Below, piece by piece: positions 36,920-44,870 of a stretch of 64,000 nt of DNA (positions are counted from its first letter, which is position 1; the number at the start of each line of letters is the position of its first letter). The stretch spans positions 1 through 64,000 of the forward strand of contig NZ_JBHULV010000024.1 in assembly GCF_042684645.1 (NCBI RefSeq). The letters run 5' to 3'. The stretch is from Pseudopedobacter alpinus (GTDB lineage: Bacteria; Bacteroidota; Bacteroidia; Sphingobacteriales; Sphingobacteriaceae). The translations under genes were made by a program, and so were the position numbers. Below the pieces are notes generated by a model. The model did no database searches. It saw only the letters and a list, made by a program, of their open reading frames with translations, and was not told the DNA's origin.

Positions 36920-38392
36920 CTACAGCTTTTGGCTTAATAGATGCGCCCACTTTTGATAAGCTTCTTCCAAATTGTTAGTTTTTGGTTCAATTAATTGCAT
37001 TACTTTACTATTTGCAAATGCCTCACTTGCCGAAGCAAAAATTCCAGCTCCAATTCCGGCTCCAATAGCAGCACCATGACTGCCATCATTATCATATAAT
37101 TCTACAGGTACACCGGTAATATTCACAAAACTCTGTGCAAAAACATCGCTTAAAAACAAGTTTGCTTTACCTGCTCTAATTACTGAGGCCTGCATTCCGT
37201 TTTCTTTCAAAATATCAAAACCGTAACGGAAAGCGAAAGCAATACCTTCTTGCACTGCTCTAAAAATATGCGCTTGCGAATGTATATTTAGGTCTATATT
37301 TAGTAGCGAAGCACCAACAATTTTATTATTCAGCATTCGCTCTGCACCATTGCCAAAAGGTAAAACTGATAAACCATCAGCACCTTCTTTAACAGTTGCA
37401 GAAAGTTCATTCATGGTTTTATAATCCATATCTGCAGAACCAATATTTTTAATCCATCTATTTAAACTTCCGGTTCCATTTATACAAAGTAAAACACCCA
37501 GTCTGCTATCTGTTTTGGTGTGGCTTACATGTGCAAAAGTATTTACCCTAGATTGTTGGTCAAAAAGTAGTTTATCAGTTACGCCATAAATAACGCCAGA
37601 TGTTCCTGCGGTTGCGGCTACTTCGCCTGGTTCGGTTACGTTTAAAGACAATGCATTATTTGGCTGATCGCCGGCTTTATAACTTACCCAAACGCCAGTT
37701 TTTAATCCCAAAACCTCTGAAATTTCTTTACTTAATGTGCCATGTGTAGAAAAAACTGGTTTTATTTCTGGTATTAAATCTTTAGAAAAACCGTAGTAAT
37801 CCATTAATTCGGTAGCCAAACTATCGGCTTCAAAATCCCAAAAAACACCTTCAGAAAGCGCAGATACCGAGGTAGTAGCCTCGCCAGTTAATTTTAAAGC
37901 GATATAATCGCCAGGCAACATGATCTTATCAATTTTCGCATAAATCTCTGGCTCGTTTTGCTTTACCCAAGCCAATTTTGATGCTGTAAAATTTCCTGGA
38001 GAATTTAAATAGTGAGATAGGCAAAAGTCCTCCCCTAAATCAGCGAAAGCTTTATTTCCAATTTCTACTGCTCGGCTATCGCACCAAATTATGCTGTTTC
38101 TTAAACTGTTTCCATTTTTATCTACCAAAACCAAACCATGCATTTGGTAAGCAATACCTATTGAAACAATATTTTTTGGATCATATTTTCCGCTGGCGTT
38201 ACACTTTAAAATTGCTTGTTGCACATTGCTCCACCACATTTCTGGCGACTGCTCTGCCCAACCATTTTTTACCGCAATAATTTCGGTTTCTTTTTCTGGA
38301 TAGCTTGCACTGGCAATATTTTTACCTGTTGCTGAATCTACAACAGAAACTTTTATGGACGATGTACCTACATCAATACCTAGTAATAGCAT
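36920..38392 (-). CDS. xylB: Xylulokinase
   Basis: A 490-residue FGGY-family kinase phosphorylating xylulose. The N-terminal phosphate loop is LLGIDVGTSSIKVSVVD. VSIGIAYQMHGLVLVD contains the typical QMHG substrate motif. The C-terminal FGGY signature region reads VIRAGKANLFLSDVFAQSFVNITGVPVEL, followed by GSHGAAIGAGIGAG. It heads the xylBA operon. Its promoter is the minus-strand pair at 38425-38454, whose -33 box lies inside the GCAATCGATTGC operator, so repression by the neighbouring LacI protein is likely. Confidence 0.95.
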   Translation of the reverse strand: MLLLGIDVGTSSIKVSVVDSATGKNIASASYPEKETEIIAVKNGWAEQSPEMWWSNVQQAILKCNASGKYDPKNIVSIGIAYQMHGLVLVDKNGNSLRNSIIWCDSRAVEIGNKAFADLGEDFCLSHYLNSPGNFTASKLAWVKQNEPEIYAKIDKIMLPGDYIALKLTGEATTSVSALSEGVFWDFEADSLATELMDYYGFSKDLIPEIKPVFSTHGTLSKEISEVLGLKTGVWVSYKAGDQPNNALSLNVTEPGEVAATAGTSGVIYGVTDKLLFDQQSRVNTFAHVSHTKTDSRLGVLLCINGTGSLNRWIKNIGSADMDYKTMNELSATVKEGADGLSVLPFGNGAERMLNNKIVGASLLNIDLNIHSQAHIFRAVQEGIAFAFRYGFDILKENGMQASVIRAGKANLFLSDVFAQSFVNITGVPVELYDNDGSHGAAIGAGIGAGIFASASEAFANSKVMQLIEPKTNNLEEAYQKWAHLLSQKL

Positions 38393-38424
38393 ATTATTGT
38401 TTAGTAATTGGTAATACTTTAACC

Positions 38425-38454
38425 CAAAAATAAATAAATAATCTGTAAAAGCAA
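38425..38454 (-). promoter_or_regulatory. Promoter of xylBA
   Basis: On the minus strand TTG (plus positions 38452-38454) and TATTTTTG (38425-38432) are spaced by 19 bases, an excellent match to the Bacteroidota consensus. The start codon of xylB lies about 33 bases beyond the -7 box. The -33 box overlaps the palindromic operator. Confidence 0.65.
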
Positions 38455-38462
38455 TCGATTGC
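38451..38462. promoter_or_regulatory. Predicted LacI-family operator for the xyl genes
   Basis: GCAATCGATTGC is a perfect 12-base palindrome with the central CG typical of LacI-family sites, extended by A/T-rich flanks (AAAA to the left, GTTAAAA to the right). It lies between the divergent xylB and lacI-type genes and overlaps the -33 TTG of xylB. On the plus strand its other TTG (38459-38461) could serve as the -33 box of the regulator gene, with TATTATTG at 38478-38485. One bound dimer could thus block both promoters. Confidence 0.7.
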
Positions 38463-38494
38463 GTTAAAATCTTTTCATATTATTGTAAAAGGTT

Positions 38495-39526
38495 ATGGAA
38501 AAACAAAAACGTACCACCATTTACGATATTGCAAAAAAGCTGAATTTAAATGCATCTTCCGTGTCTAGAGCGCTAAGTGGCAATAGTAATGTGAGCGAAA
38601 CTACTAAAGCCTTAATTTTAAAAACCGCAAAAGAATTAAACTATCGTCAAAATAGCATGGCCTCCAACCTTCGTAAGGGAGAAAACCAAACTATCGGAAT
38701 TGTTGTTCCTCGTATAAACCAAAATTTTTTTGCTAACGCTATTGCAGGTATTGAAGAAGTTACGTATCAAAAAGGTTATAACTTAATTATTTGCCAATCT
38801 AACGAATCAGCTGAAAGAGAAATAAAATGTATTGATACATTGATTAACCAACATGTAAGTTGCATTATTTTATCTACCAGTGCAGATTTTGAAGATAATA
38901 GCCATCTAAAATCTTTAGCAGAACATGATATTAAACTTATTCAGTTTGATAGGGTTGATGAAACTTTAGATACCTATAAAGTATTAAGTGGCAATGAAGA
39001 AGCCGCATTTGAAGCAGTTTCTCATTTGATTGAGCAAGGATATAAACGCATTGCACTATTAGAAGGACCTCAAAATTTAAGTATATTTCGTGAGCGAAAA
39101 GCAGGATATTTAGCTGCTTTGAAAAAAAATGGTTTTCCAGTTATTAAAGAATTAATTAGAGAAAACGCTTGGACACGCGAGCTTGGCGCAATAGCTACTG
39201 AAAATCTTTTGGCATTACCCGAGCCACCAGACGCTATATTTGCTTCCACATCTGATTTTGCTGCATTGGGTGTTTTAGATGTTGCGCAAAGTAAAGGCAT
39301 AAATGTGCCTCAACAATTGGGTATTTGTGGTTTTTCTAATGAAGACTTTACAGAAATTACCCAACCTTCTATCACTACTATTGATCAGTTTAGTAAAGAA
39401 ATTGGGAAAAGTATAGCTAATCTATACTTCCAAAAAATAAAAAAAGGCACCGTTGCAGATCTTATCAAAGTTGTAAATATCAAACCAAAATTAGTAGTCC
39501 GCAACTCCACGCTCAAGAATGGATGA
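38495..39526 (+). CDS. LacI family transcriptional regulator of xylose genes
   Basis: A 343-residue regulator. The N-terminal helix-turn-helix reads TTIYDIAKKLNLNASSVSRALSG, with the hinge helix near MASNLRKGENQTIG. Residues about 60-340 form the periplasmic-binding-protein-like effector domain (IGIVVPRINQNFFANAIAGIEEV; LGICGFSNEDFTEITQPSITTIDQ). Divergent location from xylBA with a palindrome between them suggests it represses xylBA and itself, released by xylose or xylulose. The effector is inferred from context. Confidence 0.9.
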   Translation: MEKQKRTTIYDIAKKLNLNASSVSRALSGNSNVSETTKALILKTAKELNYRQNSMASNLRKGENQTIGIVVPRINQNFFANAIAGIEEVTYQKGYNLIICQSNESAEREIKCIDTLINQHVSCIILSTSADFEDNSHLKSLAEHDIKLIQFDRVDETLDTYKVLSGNEEAAFEAVSHLIEQGYKRIALLEGPQNLSIFRERKAGYLAALKKNGFPVIKELIRENAWTRELGAIATENLLALPEPPDAIFASTSDFAALGVLDVAQSKGINVPQQLGICGFSNEDFTEITQPSITTIDQFSKEIGKSIANLYFQKIKKGTVADLIKVVNIKPKLVVRNSTLKNG

Positions 39527-39947
39527 TCATATTTTTAGCTCATACATTTATACAATAAGTCTAGTAAATTCTAAAGTGAAAGGAAAATAGCAACGTGTTT
39601 TTACTTATAAATATTAAGCTAAACTTAAGTAAAAGAAACTCTACATTAAACAATAAGAGGTTTCACAAAAATTAATGATTTTAAGATAAAATCAGGTAAA
39701 AATATTGCGAATATCATCTGTGCAAATTATGATGAAATTTACCAAAAAAAGTTCTAATTTTTAGTTTTCCACACTTATAATTACCTATTAATAAGGCTTA
39801 TATAAGTGTTGATGTTACACAAAGCAATTTTATCATTTCTCTTGTGGAAAACTGAAATTCATTTATACATATAATGAGATTAAATTTGATGAAAAACCCC
39901 ATAAGTTTTTTACTCGTTCAGTCTTTAACTACAAAATTTAATCAGTA
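39527..39947. other. 421-base region upstream of nrdJ
   Basis: This AT-rich region contains no coding frame. Its notable content is a nested pair of inverted repeats at 39763-39853 described separately. No cobalamin-riboswitch core was recognised, although the downstream enzyme uses adenosylcobalamin. The nrdJ promoter could not be assigned with confidence. Confidence 0.5.
39763..39853. promoter_or_regulatory. Nested inverted repeats upstream of nrdJ
   Basis: The outer arms AGTTTTCCACA (39763-39773) and TGTGGAAAACT (39843-39853) are perfect inverted copies. Each contains TTTTCCACA, one base from the DnaA box TTATCCACA. Inner arms ACACTTATAA (39771-39780) and TTATATAAGTGT (39798-39809) form a second inverted pair, imperfect at one end. 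The half-sites are loosely reminiscent of NrdR boxes. The region ends 95 bases before the nrdJ start. Confidence 0.5.
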
Positions 39948-42900
39948 ATGGCAAAAGCTTCTACAAACAAAACTGCAAAAGGTCTCAAATTTGAGCGTTA
40001 TTTTAGCAAAGAAGGAAAAAGTGTTTACGACCTTTTTAATTACGATAAAAGATCATCGGTTATCAGAAATCCTTCTGGCGATGCAGTTTTTGAAATGCAT
40101 GATGTTGAAGTGCCAAACACTTGGTCTCAGGTTGCTACTGATATTTTAGCTCAAAAATATTTCAGAAAAGCAGGTGTTCCTCAGCCAGACGGAACAACAG
40201 GTTCTGAAAACAGCATTAAACAAGTTGCACACCGTTTAGCAAATTGCTGGAAAATGTGGGGCGAACGCTACGGTTATTTTGCTACAACAAAAGACGCTGA
40301 GATTTTTTACGACGAATTAGTTTACACTATAGTTGGTCAGTTAGCTGCACCAAACTCTCCACAATGGTTTAATACAGGTTTACATTCTTCTTACGGAATT
40401 ACTGGTGGCCCACAAGGTCATTATTTCGTGAATCCAACAACAGAAGAGTTAGAGAAATCAACATCTGCTTATGAGCGCCCACAACCACACGCTTGTTTCA
40501 TTTTATCTGTTGCGGATGATTTAGTAAACGAAGGTGGAATTATGGATCTTTGGGTTCGTGAAGCTCGTATTTTCAAATACGGTTCTGGTGTAGGAACAAA
40601 CTTTTCAAGAATTAGAGGCGAAAGCGAAAAATTAAGCGGTGGAGGTTATTCTTCTGGCTTAATGTCTTTCTTAAAAATTGGAGATAGAGCAGCTGGAGCA
40701 ATTAAATCTGGTGGTACAACAAGAAGAGCAGCCAAAATGGTTTGTTTAGACTTAGATCACCCAGAAATTGAAAGTTTTGTAAACTGGAAAGTAGAAGAAG
40801 AGAAAAAAGTAGCTGCTTTAATTGCTGCGGGTTACGCCTCAGATTATGAAGGTGAAGCTTACAGAACTGTATCTGGTCAAAACTCAAACAACTCGGTACG
40901 TATTCCAAATACTTTCTTTAAAGCATTAGAAGAAGGTAAAACTTGGGATTTAACAGCTAGATCTGATGGCCGCAGAATGAAAAGCATTGATGCCAATAAA
41001 CTTTGGGATGATATCGCTTTTGCTGCTTGGGCTTGTGCAGATCCTGGAGTACAATATGACACTACTATAAACGAATGGCATACATGCCCTGCAGGTGGAA
41101 GAATTAATGCTTCTAACCCATGTAGCGAGTACATGTTCTTAGATAATACAGCTTGTAATTTAGCTTCCATTAACTTACGTCATTTCTTCGATTTAAAAAC
41201 TTTGATTTTTGATGTTAGAGGTTTTGAACATACTTCTCGTATTTGGACAACCGTATTGGAAATTTCTGTTTTGATGGCTCAATTCCCATCTAAAGAAGTT
41301 GCACAACTATCTTACGATTACAGAACATTAGGTTTGGGTTATGCCAACTTAGGTTCTATGTTAATGGTTGCTGGTATTCCTTACGATAGCGATAAAGCTA
41401 GAGCAATTGGTGGTGCAATTACTGCAATTATGACGGGTACTTCTTACGCTACCTCTGCTGAAATGGCAAGAGAGTTAGGTACTTTTAAACGTTACAACGA
41501 TAATAAAGATAACATGTTGAGAGTAATGCGTAACCACCGTTATGCAGCTTACAACGCAACAGATAATTACGAAGGTTTAGAAATAGCGCCTCCAGGAATT
41601 GACCAAAAAATGTGCCCTGATTATTTATTATCAGCAGCTTGTAATGCTTGGGATAAAGCAGTAGAAATGGGCGAAAAATACGGTTACCGTAACGCACAAA
41701 CCACTGTAATTGCACCAACCGGCACTATTGGTTTGGTAATGGATTGCGATACAACTGGTATTGAGCCTGATTTTGCCTTAGTGAAATTCAAGAAATTAAG
41801 TGGTGGTGGTTACTTCAAAATCATTAACCAAGCAGTACCTGCGGCTTTAAGAAATTTAAAGTATAACGAGGATGAAATTGAAACCATTGTTAATTACGCA
41901 AAAGGTTCTGCTACCATTAAAAATGCACCTCATGTTAATCCTGATAGCTTAAGAGCTAAAGGTTTTACTGAAGCTGATTTAGAAAAATTAGATAAAGCAA
42001 TTGTTTCTGCTTTTGAAATTGGTTTCGCTTTTAACGTATGGACTTTAGGCGAAGATTGTTTAAAACGTTTAGGCTTTAAAGCCGAACAATACAATGCGCC
42101 AGACTTTAATGTCTTAAAATCATTAGGTTTCTCTCGTACACAAATTGCAGAAGCAAATGAATTTATTTGCGGAACAATGACCATTGAAGGTGCGCCTTTC
42201 TTAAAAGAAGAGCATTACCCAATATTTGATTGTGCAAACAAAAACGGAGCAAAAGGAGTGAGATATATCCATGCTCATGGTCACATTAAAATGATGTCGG
42301 CAGCACAACCTTTCCTTTCTGGAGCAATTTCTAAAACGATTAACTTACCAAACGAAGCTAAAGTTGAAGAAATTAAAGAAAGCTACGAGTTATCTTGGAG
42401 CTTAGGTTTAAAAGCAAATGCACTTTACCGTGATGGTTGTAAATTATCTCAACCTTTATCTACAAAATCTGACACTAAAGAAGACAAATTAGATAGCGTT
42501 GAAGAAGTTTTAGGCGAAGCAGCAAATTTAAAATTAAGTGATTTAACACCAGAACAAGTTTTAGAAGCAGCAAACGCCATTTTACAACGTTCAGAAGATA
42601 CAAGCTTTATGCGTCAGCTTTCTAGAGTAGTACAAAAGAAAGTAATGCCAGCTAAACGCAGAGGTTACACTCAAAAAGCAAGCATTGACGGACAAACTGT
42701 TTTTGTTAGAACAGGAGAATACGGAGATGGTACTTTAGGAGAAATTTTTGTGGATATGCACAAAGAAGGTGCAACATTCCGTTCGTTAATGAACTGTTTT
42801 GCAATTGCAGTATCAGTTGGTTTACAGTACGGTGTGCCTTTAGAAGAATATGTAGAGAAATTTACTTTCACTCGTTTTGAGCCAGCAGGAATGGTTGCAG

Positions 42901-43256
42901 GTCATGCAAACATCAAATCTGCAACTTCTATTATAGATTATATTTTTAGAATGTTAGGTTACGATTACCTAAACCGTACAGATTTGGTACATGTAATTAC
43001 AGAACAAAATGTTATTACTGACAACCCAACAATGCAAGATAGCGATGTGAATACTGATGCTACAAACATTTACACTCCAGCGCCAGTTAAAGAAACCGCT
43101 ACAACTGCAAAAGCAACAGTAAAAGGTCAATCATTTGATTTATCAATGGGTGCACAATCAGACGCTCCTGCTTGTAGCAGCTGCGGACATACAACTATCC
43201 GTTCTGGTACTTGTTACAAATGTTTAAATTGTGGAACTTCTATGGGATGTTCTTAA
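39948..43256 (+). CDS. nrdJ: Adenosylcobalamin-dependent ribonucleotide reductase
   Basis: A 1102-residue class II (B12-dependent) ribonucleoside-diphosphate reductase, making deoxyribonucleotides. Features are SPQWFNTGL and GSGVGTNFSRIRG in the N-half, the catalytic-site segment NPCSEYMFLDNTACNLASINL, and APTGTIGLVMDCDTTGIEPDFALVKFKKLSGGG. The C-terminus has a TSCPD-like region and a zinc ribbon/redox tail (CSSCGHTTIRSGTCYKCLNCG). No separate nrdA/nrdB pair is in the window. The terminator after the stop makes it monocistronic. Confidence 0.95.
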   Translation: MAKASTNKTAKGLKFERYFSKEGKSVYDLFNYDKRSSVIRNPSGDAVFEMHDVEVPNTWSQVATDILAQKYFRKAGVPQPDGTTGSENSIKQVAHRLANCWKMWGERYGYFATTKDAEIFYDELVYTIVGQLAAPNSPQWFNTGLHSSYGITGGPQGHYFVNPTTEELEKSTSAYERPQPHACFILSVADDLVNEGGIMDLWVREARIFKYGSGVGTNFSRIRGESEKLSGGGYSSGLMSFLKIGDRAAGAIKSGGTTRRAAKMVCLDLDHPEIESFVNWKVEEEKKVAALIAAGYASDYEGEAYRTVSGQNSNNSVRIPNTFFKALEEGKTWDLTARSDGRRMKSIDANKLWDDIAFAAWACADPGVQYDTTINEWHTCPAGGRINASNPCSEYMFLDNTACNLASINLRHFFDLKTLIFDVRGFEHTSRIWTTVLEISVLMAQFPSKEVAQLSYDYRTLGLGYANLGSMLMVAGIPYDSDKARAIGGAITAIMTGTSYATSAEMARELGTFKRYNDNKDNMLRVMRNHRYAAYNATDNYEGLEIAPPGIDQKMCPDYLLSAACNAWDKAVEMGEKYGYRNAQTTVIAPTGTIGLVMDCDTTGIEPDFALVKFKKLSGGGYFKIINQAVPAALRNLKYNEDEIETIVNYAKGSATIKNAPHVNPDSLRAKGFTEADLEKLDKAIVSAFEIGFAFNVWTLGEDCLKRLGFKAEQYNAPDFNVLKSLGFSRTQIAEANEFICGTMTIEGAPFLKEEHYPIFDCANKNGAKGVRYIHAHGHIKMMSAAQPFLSGAISKTINLPNEAKVEEIKESYELSWSLGLKANALYRDGCKLSQPLSTKSDTKEDKLDSVEEVLGEAANLKLSDLTPEQVLEAANAILQRSEDTSFMRQLSRVVQKKVMPAKRRGYTQKASIDGQTVFVRTGEYGDGTLGEIFVDMHKEGATFRSLMNCFAIAVSVGLQYGVPLEEYVEKFTFTRFEPAGMVAGHANIKSATSIIDYIFRMLGYDYLNRTDLVHVITEQNVITDNPTMQDSDVNTDATNIYTPAPVKETATTAKATVKGQSFDLSMGAQSDAPACSSCGHTTIRSGTCYKCLNCGTSMGCS

Positions 43257-43275
43257 GATAAAATAGATTTATATT

Positions 43276-43314
43276 AAAAAAGCCTTGTATTTTTATAAAG
43301 TACGAGGCTTTTTT
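43276..43314 (+). terminator. Terminator after nrdJ
   Basis: The stem GCCTTGTA with TACGAGGC (one G-T pair) around an 11-base loop is flanked by six A and six T, giving a strong intrinsic terminator about 20 bases after the nrdJ stop. Confidence 0.88.
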
Positions 43315-43436
43315 GTTTTTAAGCAATTTTAATCATATAAGCTTACGTTAACAAAATGTGAGTGATGTAAACTGTCTATATTATAAATAACAATTTTGAA
43401 AACTTAACTTTACAATTAATAAAAATAGAAGTTAAA

Positions 43437-43898
43437 ATGGAACAAGATATTAGATGGGAACAACGGTACTCTAATTTTGTAAAAGCTTTAGATAAGTTAA
43501 GCCAAGCAATTACCTACATAGAATCTAATTTTTTAAATGAAGATAAACCAATTGATGGTGGACAAACAGGTTTTGTTTTAGATGAAATGATTAAAGAGGG
43601 ATTGATACAGCGTTTTGAATACACGCATGAACTAGCTTGGAATGTGATGAAAGATTACTCCGTTTATCAAGGTAATACAACTGTAGGAGGAAGTAGGGAT
43701 GCTACCAGAGAAGCTTTTGAACTTCAACTAATTCATAATGGAAAAATATGGATGGATATGATTGGAAGTAGAAATAAAACCTCACATACTTACAACGAGG
43801 AAACGGCAGAAGAGATCTATTTAAAAATTTTAAATGAATATTATACCGAATTTTTAATCTTCCAAAAAAACATGGAAAAAAAAAGAAGCGAGCTTTAG
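43437..43898 (+). CDS. HepT-like / nucleotidyltransferase substrate-binding protein
   Basis: A 153-residue all-helical protein of the HI0074/HepT-type family. The C-terminal motif MIGSRNKTSHTYN contains R-x4-H-x-Y, the nuclease and modification motif of HEPN toxins. The GLIQRFEYTHELAWNVMKDY and GGSRDATREAFE segments are typical of HI0074 proteins. The adjacent gene encodes a minimal nucleotidyltransferase 15 bases downstream, so the two form a toxin-antitoxin-like module. In characterised pairs the nucleotidyltransferase modifies the Tyr of this motif and neutralises the RNase. Whether this copy is active is not known. Confidence 0.85.
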   Translation: MEQDIRWEQRYSNFVKALDKLSQAITYIESNFLNEDKPIDGGQTGFVLDEMIKEGLIQRFEYTHELAWNVMKDYSVYQGNTTVGGSRDATREAFELQLIHNGKIWMDMIGSRNKTSHTYNEETAEEIYLKILNEYYTEFLIFQKNMEKKRSEL

Positions 43899-43913
43899 AA
43901 TATTTAACATAAA

Positions 43914-44219
43914 ATGAAAAATACCGGATTAGATGTTTCTGATATTAATAGAATTAAAGATGTGTTTTTTCATTACCCAGAAGTTGAAAAAGTGATTCTT
44001 TATGGTTCTAGGGCAAAAGGGAATTATAAACCTGCCTCAGATATTGATTTAACTTTAATTGGCGATGGTATTGATTTAACGCTACTGCAATCTATAGAAT
44101 TTGAATTGGACGATTTACTCCTCCCCTACAAATTCGATGTTTCTATCTATAAAAAAATAAGTAACAATAAGTTATTAGAACATATTGACAGGATTGGGTT
44201 AGATTTTTTTAGTAGATAA
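43914..44219 (+). CDS. MntA-like minimal nucleotidyltransferase
   Basis: A 101-residue minimal nucleotidyltransferase. The active-site signature G-S-x10-D-x-D is intact: Gly31-Ser32, Asp43 and Asp45 in YGSRAKGNYKPASDIDL. Later acidic residue Asp76 in YKFDVSIYKK may complete the metal triad. It is the likely antitoxin of the upstream HEPN-type protein, acting by transferring AMP to it. It converges with nadD and has no recognisable strong terminator in the 78-base gap. Confidence 0.88.
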   Translation: MKNTGLDVSDINRIKDVFFHYPEVEKVILYGSRAKGNYKPASDIDLTLIGDGIDLTLLQSIEFELDDLLLPYKFDVSIYKKISNNKLLEHIDRIGLDFFSR

Positions 44220-44297
44220 ATACTCCATTTTTAATGTTTCAATTAACTTTAAGCAGCTTTCCTTCCTCCAAACAGTAGTGTTTGAAAGCAAAAATTA

Positions 44298-44870
44298 TCA
44301 CTTATACAACCCCTTACTATCAATAAACTCAATTACCTTATCCGGCAAAAAGTACCTCACACTTTTATCATTAGAAATTGCTCTCCTAATAAAAGTTGAA
44401 GAAATCTCCATTAATGGAGTATTAGTAACAGTTACCGACGGGTGACTTGCTAATTCGGCCTCATCATAACCTGGACGTGGATAAACGTAAATGCTGTAAT
44501 CCCTTAAAATAATCTCGTAGTTCTTCCACTTTTTCAATGATTTTAAATTATCTGCACCCATAATCAATACAAAATCATGGTCAGGATATAATGCTTTTAA
44601 ATGCGTTAGCGTATCAATAGTATAGGAAGGTTGCGGTAGTTTAAGCTCAATATCACTCACTATAATATTATCAGCTTCCTCAGTAGCTAATTTTGCCATT
44701 TCAAGCCTATCGTAAACTTGTATTAGATCTTTTTTTTCTTTTAGAGGATTATGAGGCGAAACCACTAACCAAACTTTATCCAATTCGGTATGATTTGCCA
44801 TATAATTAGCGATAATTAAATGCCCAGTATGAATTGGGTTAAAAGAGCCAAAAAACAATCCTATTTTCAT
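44298..44870 (-). CDS. nadD: Nicotinate-nucleotide adenylyltransferase
   Basis: A 190-residue NadD, forming nicotinate adenine dinucleotide in NAD synthesis. The nucleotidyl-transfer motif is LFFGSFNPIHTGHLIIANYM at the N-terminus, followed by WLVVSPHNPLKEKKDL. The C-terminal ISSTFIRRAI is the ISSTxIR signature. Its start overlaps the mscS stop by four bases (ATGA), so translation is probably coupled. It is the last gene of yicC-gmk-mscS-nadD. Confidence 0.95.
   Translation of the reverse strand: MKIGLFFGSFNPIHTGHLIIANYMANHTELDKVWLVVSPHNPLKEKKDLIQVYDRLEMAKLATEEADNIIVSDIELKLPQPSYTIDTLTHLKALYPDHDFVLIMGADNLKSLKKWKNYEIILRDYSIYVYPRPGYDEAELASHPSVTVTNTPLMEISSTFIRRAISNDKSVRYFLPDKVIEFIDSKGLYK

Noticed and set aside
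39527..39947. Cobalamin riboswitch upstream of nrdJ
   Set aside because: The enzyme uses B12, but I could not find the conserved riboswitch core in this region.
44220..44297. Hairpin CAAACA/TGTTTG between mntA-like gene and nadD as a terminator
   Set aside because: The stem is short and lacks a T tract on either strand.
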